The notes: generated by a model not told the origin, from the letters alone. DNA of 64,000 nucleotides from Oscheius dolichura (GCA_932521035.1 OW051497.1:9238001-9302000); one strand, 5' to 3'. Positions 46,464 through 58,806 are shown, numbered from the stretch's first letter. Translations and numbers: made by a program.

Positions 46464-49400
46464 ATGCAGGGTCAGACTCAGCCGTCAGGCCCCATAGAGG
46501 TCCCAGCCAATTGGCTAGGATGGAATCCCGAAGGAGCAACGACAGCCGCGCTACAGGCGCCAGCTACAGAAACCGCTTGGAACGCAGCCCTTGATCCTGT
46601 AGCCACAAGTCAACTAGCAGCTACATGGGCTCTGGCATTAGACCCCATGCTACTCTCCCATATTCTGGCTAATCATCTACCGCAGGTCCACAGGAGAGGT
46701 CAGTTTTTACTATCTAGTCTATTAAGATTGTCGCCGATAAGGTCGACATACACACCATCTCATAAACAATAGCTTCTTGCTGCTGTTTAAAAAGAGGAAC
46801 AAAAAGAGTGCATGTGTGTGTCCCGCCCTTATATCGTTTTTTTTACTTTTCTCGTGATTCTTTCCCCCTGCCTTTTCTTATCATTTGTGAATCACTTTCT
46901 CTATTGCCCCCGTGTGGACCAGAACCTTCCTCATCCTTTCTTCTACCTTCTACTTCTCAGTACGTTTTTCTACATATTAATTATGTTTCTCACGGTCTTT
47001 TTCCAGTCTAGACGAAATTCTATCCATAGGAATCCACCCTTCCTTAGTTCTGATTTGTGTTCTTTCCCTTTCAAACATTCTAAGCTCTGAATTGATGGTA
47101 ACGATCCTCTTATTCCATGTACCTTTTCACTGGTATTATACTCTGTTTGTGGAGGTGACAGAGTTGAAAAGGCCGCGTCAGCAGTAGTAGATGATTCCCT
47201 TCGCTCGTTTAAGCATCATAGTCTGCGTATTTTTCGTCCCCTAGCAAAATTTCCTGCGTAAATGTTTATAGAACACAAGGAACACTTCTCATCTTTCTGA
47301 TGTCTGCCATTAATAAACCCGCCTAAAATTGTTTACAAGCTTTTCGCTTTCGAAAGTGTCCGTTGATGAGAAATCCTATTACGAAATGAGCTGAGTATTT
47401 TATGACTATGCCCACTGTCACTTTATCCTTTTCGGCTCATTCATATCTCTCTGTTTTCCTTTAAAACAGTTATTGTTTTAGTTCCACATGGGCGTTCCTC
47501 TCACAGACCTTCAAACGGCAGGTAGAGTTAATTAGTCTTCAGTTTTTCTCAAGTGTAGTCTATCCTTCCTTTCTGCAGCCCTTAGTCGGCACGTTCCTCT
47601 GTTCCCCTTCCTAGACAGTAGTCTAGGGAGTGGCGTTTTTTCCCCCTTTTCCCAGGAGAGTCTTCGGGACGCAGCCGTTATCCTTAGTCACAAACGGTGA
47701 CACACCCCCTGACTCATCGGAGCATTCCGTCTCCCGCATAGGAACACATAGTATTCCCACGATTTGAAGTCTCACCATCCCACCGTTTACGAGCAGTTTC
47801 TTTTTTAGTTGGTCAGAAGGAGGGAAAGGAAATAGAATCCAGTTATGGTTGCAGCCTATAGTAATTGCGGGGCAGAGAGAGAGACGAGGAGGAGGAGGGA
47901 AGGAAAAGTAGTAGCATTCATTGCGTCGGGCTTGCGAGACAACGCCGGGAAACCGGGTACGCGCGCACTCGGCCTACACACGATCGATGCCCGCGTGTAA
48001 ACCACGTCCAAGGTTACCCCCCAGCAGGCTCCGACCACGAACAATAGTATCCAATCTTACGTTCTGATTTTTAAAGGCGTATTCTATACCCTCGCTATTT
48101 CCTATCGGATTACTTCGTTTCGTACTGAACGGATCAATTGTTCAACCTCCAGAGGAGGCCTTTTTTCCTCCTCGAGATTAGCTTCCCTCGGCGTTCCAAA
48201 GTGTTTGACCTTGTTTAATGATTGCTGCAGGGTTTAGCGCCGACTGGCGTGCCCTATCAAAGCGAGTTTCGAAGGGGGGTCCGGTCCCAATCGCGGCCAG
48301 ACTGTTTGAATTTGGTCCGCTCTACGTCACACCATGCGTACATACAGAGGAGAGACGTTCCCGCTCCTCTCTTTGCACTTCTATTGATTTCTCTTTCCTA
48401 AGGGATTTGACGAGGTCTATTACCTGACAATGTTGTGTGTATGTGAGACTATCTTCCCACCGGGTCGACATTCCCAGCCGGGGGCAAACCGTCAAGTTGT
48501 CGATGCGGCACCCCGCGGCCTAGACTCGATCGATATATGCCGGTCATATGCCCGAACCAGTCACACCCCGCTGTTCTATTTCTTTACAAAAACACGATTA
48601 GAAGACAATAGAAACTATATAATCTATGAATTGTATTCTTTCAGCGGAGATGGAGTTGCGGGTTGGCCAAAAATTCCGACTGGGTCGGAAAATTGGAAGC
48701 GGCTCATTTGGGGATATCTACCTCGGTAAGTCTTTTATTTTTCTTCTTTTAGTCAGCCTACTTTTTCAGGTCAAAGTATACAAAGTAATGAAGAGGTGGC
48801 TGTTAAATTGGAATGTGTAAAGTCCAAGCATCCGCAACTCCATATAGAAGCTCGTTTGTACAAAGTAATGGCCGGTGGTGTGGGTATCCCAGAGGTAACT
48901 GTTTCCACTAATTTTTTCTTATTGTAATCTCGAAGTAATTATTTCCACAAATTTGTCCTGTTATAGGTAAAATGGTGCGGCGTCGAAGGTGAATATAATG
49001 TGATGGTTATGGAATTACTGGGACCGTCGCTAGAAGACCTTTTTACATTTTGTCAGCGGAAATTCTCCATGAAAACAGTGTTGCTGTTAGCTGATCAAAT
49101 GGTGAGTGTCGCCGTTCCCTTTTAATTTCCCCTTTTTGCTATTTTTATTTGTCTAGCCCGCTTAATGTCTATCCTTAATTTCCAGGTGTCCCGAATTGAA
49201 TACATTCACGCCCGTGATTACATTCACCGAGATATAAAGCCAGACAATTTTCTAATGGGGCTTGGGAAGAGAGGAAATCTTGTTTATGTAAGTGGCTCTC
49301 CTCTGTGGTTCTTTTAATTCCTCCTTTGCTTTTTAGATAATTGACTTTGGTCTTGCTAAGAAATTCCGAGATACCCGAACGTTACAACATATTCCCTACA

Positions 49401-50422
49401 GGGAAAATAAGAACCTTACGGGAACTGCTCGATACGCCAGTGTGAATACACACCGAGGAATCGGTAAGCTCCTTTCTTACCTGTAACATATTAGGCGGAT
49501 ATGTTTGCCATTGTCTTTAGAGCTTTTGTTTAACCTGATTGTTGAGCATTGGTCGTTTCCCTCAATATTAATTGGCACACTAAAAGTACGTGGCCTTGTT
49601 GGCTGAGAAGGAGCGCGAGCGCGGGGAGAGACAGTCACTTAAAAACTCCATTATTCGTGTAAAGAAACGAATTTTCAGAGCAATCACGGAGAGACGACTT
49701 GGAGTCCTTGGGTTATGTTCTGATGTATTTCAACCGAGGAACATTACCTTGGCAAGGATTGAAGGCCGCGACAAAAAGGCAGAAATATGATAAAATCTCG
49801 GAGAAAAAGTGCTCAACGTCAGTGGATGAACTCTGCGCCGGTTATCCTGGTCAGTCTTGATTTCTTCGGTTTTACAATAGACTTTAGATGCCTTCTCATC
49901 TTATTTGAAATACTGTAGGAGTTTGGGTTTCGAAGATATGCCGGACTACTCCCATTTGAGACAGCTGTTCCGAGCTCTCTTCCACCGCCATGCCTTCTGC
50001 TATGACTACGTCTTTGACTGGAATCTACTGAAGTTTGTTGTAAGACTCTGTGAACCACCGTAAGATTCTGGCAAGTAGAAGGCGGCCACGTCCTCCCTCT
50101 ACTTGTGCATGCTTGTATTGTTGCTGTGATGTGTTTCGTCTCTCTTTAGTTCTATCATTAGTACCAAAAAAAAGTGCAGCTTTCAAGCACGGTGGTCTTT
50201 TACCATCTTCTTCTCCATTTTCTATTTTATTGTTTCAGGATGGCCAAACGTGTCCCGCAGCAGATGTCCCAGAATGTCCCATTGTAAAGAATACGGGTAA
50301 CAAGTGAGTCCTTCGTTCTTTAAATAATTTTATGTACTATTTTTAGTGTTGGGCCTCAAGCAAACATTACCGCATATCCGCTTGGAGGTCCGTGGTTATA
50401 CAATGTGTCTTCTAATCCTTAG
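46464..50422 (+). CDS. kin-20: Casein kinase 1 delta/epsilon (KIN-20-like)
   Basis: Ser/Thr kinase of the CK1 delta/epsilon (Doubletime/KIN-20) group. The core start, [20 protein letters not shown] at 48650, is diagnostic. Exons: 46464-46698, 48645-48725, 48770-48894, 48967-49101, 49186-49287, 49337-49463, 49679-49849, 49888-50039, 50239-50303 and 50347-50422. They encode 422 residues with the first exon, or 342 from Met 48650; both close in frame. Visible are the glycine loop, the catalytic lysine (VAVKLECV), [11 protein letters not shown], catalytic [19 protein letters not shown], the CK1-specific [20 protein letters not shown], and [17 protein letters not shown]. After the kinase domain (KF) the tail is only about 45 residues, much shorter than in vertebrate CK1 delta/epsilon, and has no autoinhibitory Ser-rich region. 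The first exon ([20 protein letters not shown]) adds 80 residues across a 1.9-kb intron. CK1 of this group acts in developmental timing and clock pathways in animals. Confidence 0.93.
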
Positions 50423-51106
50423 TCCAATCCGATAAATCCTAGCTGTACACAGCCTTCTGGAATTGTCCTATCCATCCCAATGTACCCTATTTGCCAAACT
50501 CCTGTTGAGTGCCTTACACTCCACTTTCGTCGTGCACAACTTTTACGAGTCTTTTTCCAGTCTGACCTCTTTTTTTTTACTTCGACTAACCCATAGCCTA
50601 AAAATTCCTCTCTCTTTATTTTAAAGAGACTTCCAGGCACACACATTTTCTCTCTCTCTCTCTCTCTCTCTATTTCCGGGATTAATACAATCATCAACAA
50701 ATTTCTTTTTATTTCTTCTTCTTTTGTTATATCTGATTTTTCTTATTCTTTCTTCGAAGCACCCCTTTCTCCTCTTTCTCCTTTTCCATATATAATCACG
50801 TCATAGAGTTTGTACCTATTTTCACGGGTCGAGTTTACTCTCGTACTTCCCGCAGCGGAGGGCTGTGCCGCGCCTCATTCTTTTCATGTCGTGAATTGTT
50901 TCTATATTTTTATCGTCATCATCATCATTTTTGCCCCCATTGGAAATTTTATAAAAATATAGAATTCAAATTCTTCATTTGTTTACGCTGAGCAAATTGA
51001 TATATTATGAGATCATGGGAAGGTGACACACTACGCAAGGAGAGGAGGGGGAGGGGAGATGATGATGACACGACGACGATACGAGGGAAAGATGCTGTGC
51101 CCCCGG
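50423..51106. other. intergenic gap between convergent genes
   Basis: Shared 3' region of the casein kinase gene and the minus-strand gene below. Pyrimidine-rich, with a TC microsatellite; no coding exon seen. Confidence 0.5.
50649..50671. repeat. (TC)n microsatellite
   Basis: About eleven TC units in the probable 3' region of the casein kinase gene. Confidence 0.9.
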
Positions 51107-54100
51107 TCAAGGGTAGCACTTGATGTTCGCGACGATCTCAGCCGCCGTCCTGTGTGCTGACTTGCTTCTGTTGGCGTAATTTATCGACTGGGGTACCAGT
51201 TGAGTTGCTATGAAGTCCTTGGCATCTTTCCACACTCGTGCCTGTAAAATGAGAGATGAGTATGCTTATTACAAAGTGTGTTCCTGTTTTTTGGAGGGAG
51301 ACAAAGAACAGCTGACAACCAGCTTTTTTTATCTTCTCAGTGATGTTTAATGGGGGAAGGAGAAAGGGCTCCACTTTTCGAGAGAGAAAAAAAGGGGAGA
51401 GATAAGAGAAGTGTTTACAGCCCTTTGTCACCACGCTTCTTCCCTCAATAGATAGTATAATTAGTTTTATGACAACAGGGGGAGAGGGAGAACAATCTCC
51501 TTTCTCCTCCACTAGCCTCTCTCTATGTGGGAGAGCGAACGAAACGAAACACCACAGGGACCCGTTAGCGGACAAAGAGGTGCGCGGGATGGGAACAGTG
51601 GGAACAGTGCATTTGTCTAACGACGATCTTTGAATAAATGAAACCTCCGTCTCTCGGGGTCGTAAGGATGGCGGTCTCGCGGCTAAGAACTCTGAACAAT
51701 GCGCAGGAGAGGAACAACGGGGGTGCAGCGGAATAATACCTCCTGCACCGTGGGAAGAGCTCTCTGGGAGTAAACACCGCCAATACCATAATCCCCTTGT
51801 TAATCTGGGAAAAGGGCATGAGATATTACTCATTATGCCCTTCTTTAACCTAATTCTTTGACAATAAACAATAGGTACGATTAACTGAAGGTATATCGGG
51901 ACTTTCCCATCGCACCTCACTTTAAAGCATATCTCTAGATCTGTTTTCCCATGTGGAACTTTGCTTATCGACAGGGATCTAGTTCCTTCCTGTATAGAAA
52001 TCACGCTGTGCGGGTGTTGTTTATTTTTATCTAAGAGGTGCCCCAAATCACGATCAAAAACCACCTAACGGAGTATTCTAGCCACGTTGTGTTGTTTACG
52101 GTCAACTGTATTGTTGTTGTGAAGCTTTTCCTTTCTAACCTGTTTTTTTGCTGTGTGAATAATTGCTTGTTCTGTCTTAACCCGGGAGTATCTGTCAATG
52201 GTAGAATCTAGGGCCTGGCCTATAGCTGTCAACATCGCCTTGTGCTCCTCTTTCTGAAAATTCTCCATTCGTTAATTTGTACTAGTTCATCATGACGCAC
52301 ATAAATCTGGTTATATGCGGCTTCCGTTTCCTCATCATCCGGCAAGGCAACTGTTTCAAGGATTTCGACGCTTCTCGTATAGTGTTGAGGCTTCTGAAAT
52401 GATGAAAAATTAGAATCTATTAGTCCCGGATGTGTCATAGTCACATTATGGTGTCATGTGTGACATTTTATATTATTCACCTCTTTTATTTATTCATTCC
52501 TGCGTGGATAACATTTAGACCCCTTGGCTAGGAACTAATAAAGTGACTATACATTTTCTTAGCCAGGCGAGGAGGAGGAGAGGAACGGCATTTTAGCCTT
52601 TTTTGTGTCTGCCGCGTCAGTAACAGATGGCGTCAGAGATTCTCCGTAAATACGGCAGCTCAGCCAGGATTAGTGACCCCTTTGTGATTGGAAAATGCAC
52701 CACAGACATCCCCTGAAGACTTACCATACTGGTCTGAGTCCCGATTTCCTTTGTAGAAGTGGAGACCGTGGCAGCTAAACTCGTAGGACTGTCAGAGGCC
52801 TCAGACTCCGATGTCGTGTGAGCCACTTCCCTCGCCGACTGCGACCTGAACATCACAATTTATAGAGGAAGTGAAAAAAAACTAGAAACCTGAGGGGAGG
52901 TGGTGCACTAAGATAATCTGATGTTGTTTTATTTCTATTTATGATAACGCCATTTTGCCGTAGTCCTAATTCGGCAAATGTGCGACGCTCTAAAACAAGG
53001 AAATTTGAATTATTACGTCAAATATGTATCTACCTGGTTGATTTGTTGTAATGTGGTCGTTTAGACGCTGGGCAGACAAACGCGCCTTGACGACAGATTC
53101 GGATGAGGAAGCGAGCGCTTGAGATTGTTTTGCCTGTTGTTCCACTAAAAAGAACTTCCACTCTTTCTTTTACCAAGGCTTACGGTAGTGAATGATATCC
53201 TTTTCCTTCTGTCTCCTTCTTGGAGAGACTTGGTTCAGTTGAGGTAATCGGTCTCGTGGACTCATGCGTCTTGGTGCTAAAATTTTACTTCTTCATTAGC
53301 TATTTTGGTCATACGAGACGCCACTCTGACGTAGTTTACGCACGCTCACGACAGATAAGTTAAGCGATATCACGCACCTTTTTCAACGCCGTTCTCTTCA
53401 TAGCCGTCGCCGGTTGGGGAAATAATGAGCATCCTGAAGGTTATTGTTTTATTGAATACACAAAAAGGTCTTACTTTCCAGGCATCAGGGTAGGAAGTTG
53501 ATTGGGGTTCAATCTATTTAACATCGTCGCTTTGTTCACGTCTGCTGGCAGAGGCCTGAAAGCAACGAACATAGCCAAGATGAGACTAGTAGCGGACGAA
53601 TTAGTATTGTGATTTGGAAAATATCACGGTATCCAGGTAACCCCAATACACAGGGTACTAAAATAGGAAGGATGTTTCTTGTTGACAAGGCTATAGATTT
53701 CCTGAGACTGAGAGGGTGGTAGCTATAAATGACCGCCTTGAGGGATATCTGCTCCTAGAACTGGTATCCCAGGAGGGGAAATGAAAGTTCACTAGCGTGC
53801 GTGAATGTATTAGGTCATGTTGAGCTAGATGCAAGGGAAATGACTTATAGAATAATATTCAACGTCAAGAAGCCCCACAGCTTCGGAACCTTTTGACAAA
53901 TGACATAGTAGTTGTGGAGATCTCTGTTCTGTGAGCAGTATCCTGGGAAAAGCATCTGTCTGTGGTTACAGTAATGTCCTTTGGGTGTTGCACTCTTGAG
54001 GAGTAATCAAGGATACCTTTCCGTGATTCTTGAAATTACGCTGTCTCAAAACAATGTATAGACTCTACAATTATCTAAATTTTACAAAGAACATTTGGCG

Positions 54101-54402
54101 CCAAAAAGCTGAGATTATCCTTCCCGCTCGTCTCCTTCCGTCCCCTTTTAGCCCAACATTCCCAGGATGGTCCTGATCTGTTTAATGCACACGGAAGTTG
54201 GCATCAAACTAGGAAGGAAGAAGAAAACTTACGTATGAAAGTGCTTGTATCGGTTGACTCCTTTAACGTCTGGAACGTAACGAGCCCGAATCACGGCGTT
54301 GTCAGAGGTTGTCTGCTTCTCAAAGGCGGCTATCCTATCACGAACACTGGTTAAGGTCGTTTTAGGCATTGATGGAGGCATCCAGTCTGCAATGAGCAGC
54401 AT
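51107..54402 (-). CDS. novel coiled, LC8-motif-bearing protein, 356 aa
   Basis: Ten exons join perfectly in frame: 54381-54233, 53555-53475, 53433-53378, 53276-53184, 53144-53034, 52989-52890, 52845-52725, 52393-52283, 52253-52140 and 51241-51107. They give 356 residues from MPPSMPKTTLTSVRDRIAAF (an alternative Met at 54402 adds seven residues). The middle is basic, then Ser/Thr-rich and probably disordered. STKEIGTQTS resembles the K-x-T-Q-T type motif bound by dynein light chain LC8. The C-terminal third is helical: SVEILETVALPDDEETEAAY, HKAMLTAIGQALDSTIDRYS, VWKDAKDFIATQLVPQSI and AAEIVANIKCYP. No signal peptide or membrane helix. I cannot name a family; a cytoskeletal or scaffold role is only a guess. 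One intron (52254-52282) is just 29 nt. Confidence 0.68.
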
Positions 54403-55156
54403 AGTTGTAGAAGGAGAAGAGTAGCGAGGGGAAACAGATTGAGGGCGTATGTAGAAAAGAAGCCAGAAAAAAGAAATGCGAATGCGTAATAGGACTAATT
54501 GCGACCGCAAACGGTTCTGCTAATCCTTCATGGAAGCCAGATAAAAACGTTGGTTAGAAGAAATCTCTCACTCTCTCCGCAGGAAGCCTGTCAACGTGGA
54601 AAATAGAGGAAGAAGAGTGAGGGAGGATGCCGGCTTTCCGGGAGAGCGGCGAGCTCAGTCACGCCCCTTATGATATCAGGGGCACTGATAAACAGGCACT
54701 AGATTACGCAAAAACTGTTTCTAATATGTTAAAGACGTCTCACCACCTCTTAAATACCCGGCTTTGTATCTCCCCCATAAATTTAACATCATCCCCATTC
54801 ACTAATGTCTTTTTATGACGTGACTTTTGGCGTCTATAAATTGCTGTATCCCCCTGGATAAAACTCACAGTACAGTACATTTTAAACTATAAAGACCAGA
54901 AATCACAAAGACGCGGTGTAAAGAATTCACTTTAGTTATTTTTTTTGACCATTTCAATCCATTTCATTGTCGTCTGTTCATCAGTGGGTTTACAACCCAG
55001 TGGTAGTAATGACCTCTCACTTATTTTTGCCTCTCCCCCCGATGCAAGGACAATTCGGACACATTTCCAATGGCATCATTACAAAAAACTTTTCTTCGCT
55101 GAACCACACCGGACGCTTTATAAGTCGCCAACGCGCACTGTACGGGTCACCTATCA
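54403..55156. other. divergent promoter region
   Basis: Lies between two divergently transcribed genes, so it should contain both promoters. The plus-strand TATA box is listed. No coding exon is supported; the short frame at 54627-54818 has no motifs. Confidence 0.5.
55117..55124 (+). promoter_or_regulatory. TATA box of the glycine-rich protein gene
   Basis: TTTATAAG lies 33-40 nt upstream of the ATG at 55157, implying a very short 5' leader, typical of highly expressed, stage-specific genes. Confidence 0.5.
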
Positions 55157-56114
55157 ATGCGCTCTCTACTACTATTTCTGTTATTGGTAGCTACTACTCA
55201 TGCTACCTTTGGCCTTTTGGCATCTCTCCTCGGAGGTGGTTGTGGCCCCTGCGGCGGTGGAGGGATGGGAGGTGGTCTAGGAATGGGAGGAGGCTACGGC
55301 GGTGGAGCTATGGACTATGGAGCTGGCTATGGTGGCAATTATGGCGGTTCCATGATGGGACTCTCCGGTCTAAATGCTCCTGGCTCCTATTTCCAACCCA
55401 TGGGCCAGGGCATGGGTCAGACTCTCTATGCCGGCCAGTCTTATTTCACTCCAGCTGATGGCGGCTATGGAGGAGGGTCCTCTTATGGCGGATCTTATGG
55501 ACAGCCCTATGGTTCCTCAAGTCCCATTTACACGCAAATTCTTCCTCTTCCAGCTAATGCCCAGATTGTGAATAACATCCCTTACATGCATCAAGCCTCT
55601 GGAGGAAGTTATGCCGTCCCTCAGCCATCTTACAGACAGCCAGTAAGTCTGACCATTTAGTTATCTTTACTTCAGTTTCAGCTCCCTATTCCAAGAGCTC
55701 GCCCAACCTACACTCAACCAGCTCCCCCTCCTCTCCCTGTAGAAGAAGTTCCCGAGACGCCTCCACAGATTGCCCCTCAGGAAGGATACGCCCAGCCAGC
55801 CGCTTCTGTCAGGCCATATGAAGCTGTACCCCATGCTGCTCCCCAGGCTTCCGTTCCTGCAGAGGCTCCCGCCACAGAGGAAAATGAATCGGAAGATTAT
55901 TCGGAAACGGAAACAGAGACGCAAGCACCTGCAGTCCAAACCACTACAAACTACGCTGCTGCACAAGTCAGTAACCACGTATGATACTGTATTGACACTT
56001 TGTAAAAATGAGTTTTAGGAAGAAAATCAGGTGCACATGATCAACAGCCCAGAAGAAGCTGGCTACAGGAAAGTCCTCAAAAGGCGACTTCTCAGGAAGA
56101 AGACGCTCGCCTAA
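55157..56114 (+). CDS. glycine-rich secreted protein (cuticle or matrix type)
   Basis: 290 residues from three exons (55157-55642, 55676-55966, 56019-56114) that close in frame. A clear signal peptide (MRSLLLFLLLVATTHA) precedes FGLLASLLGGGCGPCGGGG, then a Gly/Tyr/Ser-rich region (GGGYGGGAMDYGAGYGGNYG), a Pro/Gln segment, an acidic stretch (EENESEDYSETETETQ) and a basic C-terminus (KVLKRRLLRKKTLA). The N-terminal CGPC within glycines resembles secreted nematode cuticle-associated glycine-rich proteins and the leader part of ground-like proteins, but no C-terminal ground-like cysteine domain is present. Likely extracellular matrix, eggshell or cuticle; the specific role is unknown. Low complexity prevents homology claims. 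Confidence 0.8.
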
Positions 56115-56181
56115 CTGCCTGTATTCTTTGACCACAACGATCTTGCAATCTCAGGTTTTTAACAATGCCATTTACAAAAAA

Positions 56182-56187
56182 AATAAA
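56182..56187 (+). terminator. AATAAA poly(A) signal of the glycine-rich gene
   Basis: AATAAA 68 nt after the stop codon, followed by a T-rich stretch. Confidence 0.65.
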
Positions 56188-56739
56188 GATATGTTTTCTT
56201 GTTTGCTTGAATATTTGAACTGTTTGAACGATGATGTTATTTACACTTCTAGCGGCTAAGAGTGTCCATCGGCGACCTTCGTCACTTCATTGTCACCTCT
56301 AGTCAATCATCCCTATCAGTGGTGGTGAAGCAGTAAGCAGCCGATTGATGGTTTCTATGGAGGGAGAAAGAGAAAAAGAACTTGTCAAACATCATTAGGG
56401 GGAACACACAGGACAATCCATTTAGAGAGGGAAAGAAACGATCGATCGAAACAAAAGAATAGCCATACAAGGTGTTGTTCTCAGTGGAATGTCATGAGAA
56501 AAGGTTGTCACTGTGCCACGGGGGCCTCGCTATAGGATCAAGTGAAAATTTCATGTACATCATCTACAAGATAATGCAAATTGGAAAAAGGAAAACAATA
56601 ATTCACTATCAATAGTTAGAACATCCGATATTATGAGAAGCATCAACGATGTTAATGCCATCACTGATATCATTCTCATAATGAATACCTAGGTAAAATG
56701 AGTCGATGTTAATTTCACATGAAAAATTATGTCGGCCCG

Positions 56740-58580
56740 CTATGTTTTTTTCTTAATAATTTTCTTCTTCTTTGCCTCTATTTCCAGGAAGAGGTAGTCG
56801 TATGCCTTTAGCACATCCTCATGAGAAGGCAAGGGAAACTTGCCATGATACGTGAAGCTACGAGGATTTAACTGAGAGAGCACAACCTGAAAAACAATCT
56901 ATCAACATTATCTACATGTTTTTCGATTACCTGTATCACTGTGCTGCATACTGTGAAAAGCTCGGCAGAGAACACATTGGTACCCACATGCAAATTTACT
57001 TTTTAAACTGCGGGCCTTTAAATTAAAGGAAGCTTAACTGTTGTGAATGTCGATTCAGATCTTTGATGTGGGGGAAAATAGGAAGGAGAAAAGATTATTG
57101 TGAGTAGCGAATTGATCAAAATGCCCCCGTGCATGATGAGATCATCGGTGAGGGGCAGACAAGAAACGGTCGACTCTCCGTCTCTAGAGGATACTTTTGA
57201 AATAACAAATTGGGACTGCTCAGTCTTCTGAGTTTAAACCTTGAGGATCGGGGTCGAAGCTGTGCCACCAGTCCATTTGAATCGAGTCTGTAAGAGGAAT
57301 AAAAATCAGAATAGTGAATACAATGCACATCAAGCAGGTGTCTATAGATGAATGTGCTTTCTGTTAATAATGGGAGTGCGTAGAATTTGTCTGGACTCTT
57401 ATTTTCGTATTCGAAGTGAAGAATGCTATCTGATTAGATGTAAATCCGGGTATAATTTTGAAGTACTTCCTCGTCTATTTTAAGATCAGTGAAATGGTGC
57501 TCTTTCTCTCCCCGTCGACTTGGCCACCTGGGAGAGTACCGGCCTACCACCTCGCCGTCCTGCTGTAGCACTTCAAGAACTCGTGTCAGCACCAAAGGAC
57601 AAGAGGTTGCTCTGGGGTGATACACGCCGATCATGGGAATAAAACTTGTAAACTTGAAACGGCGCACATGTATCGAAGATTAAGTACCAGAAGGGGATGT
57701 CAGAACCAAATCTCAAGTATATCGACGCTGATCTAATGTACATGGATATTTATTATATTTTCTATCAAGAAATTATTTTCTATCAGGATTCTTTTGCCCA
57801 ATGAGCCGAAGCAGCGCTTTGATCAACGATATTATTATTATTATTATACTTATTATTATATATTTATTTGTGTGTGAATGCCGAAGGGCAAATAAGGTGA
57901 CTGTCAGGAGTGAACAACATGATTTGCTGATCACGCAGCCACTGAAAATGGGGGAAAATTTTAACAATATTGCCTTCCCCATAAATTACTGGAATTGGGT
58001 CGTATACTCCATAAGATGAGGCCATCCCCATTTTGTCAAACCGGCCATATTTCTTCATTGGGACCTCTAATCAGCATGTATGTATCTGTTATTCTGGGAA
58101 ACACCTCATCCTCATAGTTTTCATGAAAGTTTTATCTGAAATCTTCTCCCCTTTCTATACGAAAGCCGTTGCCTGTGAGAATTTTATCGGCGCTTTTTTT
58201 CTCATTTCCCACCAAAGACGGCCGTCTGTCTAGGAAAAATGGCGGGGACGGCTCGTGATCTGTGGTGAAATCCGCCAGGACTGTTGGAGATGATGAGGTT
58301 CTTTGAATATATGAGCCCGCATCCATACCCGTTGATCTTGTTGCTGCTGCTGTTGGTTGAAGTCGTTGATCGGTTTGGATTTGGAATCCAGAAGAATGTA
58401 CGGCGTCAGTAGAAGTTGAAGTCGCGAACGTCCACAGCAATCGCGGTTGGCTGCTTTGGCGGCACAGAAATGGGGGTGGAAAGAAATATAATCTCCCTGA
58501 CTGTTCCTTTTCCACTTTCCCTGTGGAGGGAGGTCCAAGGTGGACAGCAAAGGCTATACCATCCCTCCTTTGATTATCCT
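56740..58580 (-). CDS. unidentified multi-exon protein
   Basis: Minus-strand exons with good acceptors appear to form one gene, but the joins are only partly solved. The last exon (56740-56886) encodes VVLSQLNPRSFTYHGKFPLP and SHEDVLKAYDYLFLEIEAKK, then a lysine-rich end. The one before (57240-57287) joins it in phase as TRFKWTGGTASTPILK. The next (about 57480-57740) is open in two frames, FGSDIPFWYLIFDTCAPFQV or SFIPMIGVYHPRATSCPLVL, continuing as DGEVVGRYSPRWPSRRGEK and FTDLKIDEE. Further upstream are MKKYGRFDKMGMASSYGVYD with PIPVIYGEGN (about 58070) and a Ser/Thr-rich exon (58160-58580). No start codon is identified and no family is recognised. Confidence 0.5.
57829..57864. repeat. (ATT)n microsatellite
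   Basis: Imperfect run of ATT/TTA units inside a probable intron of the minus-strand gene. Confidence 0.85.
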
Positions 58581-58700
58581 GCACTTCCCGTCCTCGTCGC
58601 TATACAGTTTCTTCTAAAGCCACGTGTACTAGTCTTTGTCTAGACGCTTTTTTCTTCTTCCCCCACAAAACCCCTTGTCCCCGCCCACTTTCTATATCCA

Positions 58701-58706
58701 TATAAA
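58701..58706 (+). promoter_or_regulatory. TATA box candidate
   Basis: TATAAA in the context CCATATAAACCCC, 64 nt upstream of the ATG at 58770. Confidence 0.4.
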
Positions 58707-58769
58707 CCCCTTCTCTGCCTTTGAAGACATACTATTCCGTTCCACCGTATACACACATTTCCTAGCAAT

Positions 58770-58806
58770 ATGATCTACACCCACAGCAACAACGACTCGG
58801 AGACCA
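58770..58806 (+). CDS. orphan first exon (MIYTHSNNDSET)
   Basis: ATG followed by twelve codons and a consensus GTAAGT donor, with a TATA box at a suitable distance. This is the expected structure of a first coding exon. A possible 24-nt second exon at about 58847 (encoding KPPIKG) and a third near 59047 containing ELVVDTSRNLSKHVEASQD join in frame and would make a roughly 40-residue protein, but acceptors are weak. No family recognised. Confidence 0.35.

Noticed and set aside
51138..52064. 308-codon minus-strand open frame
   Set aside because: It spans the last exon in the wrong frame and a long intron; the spliced model gives clean joins and a coherent protein.
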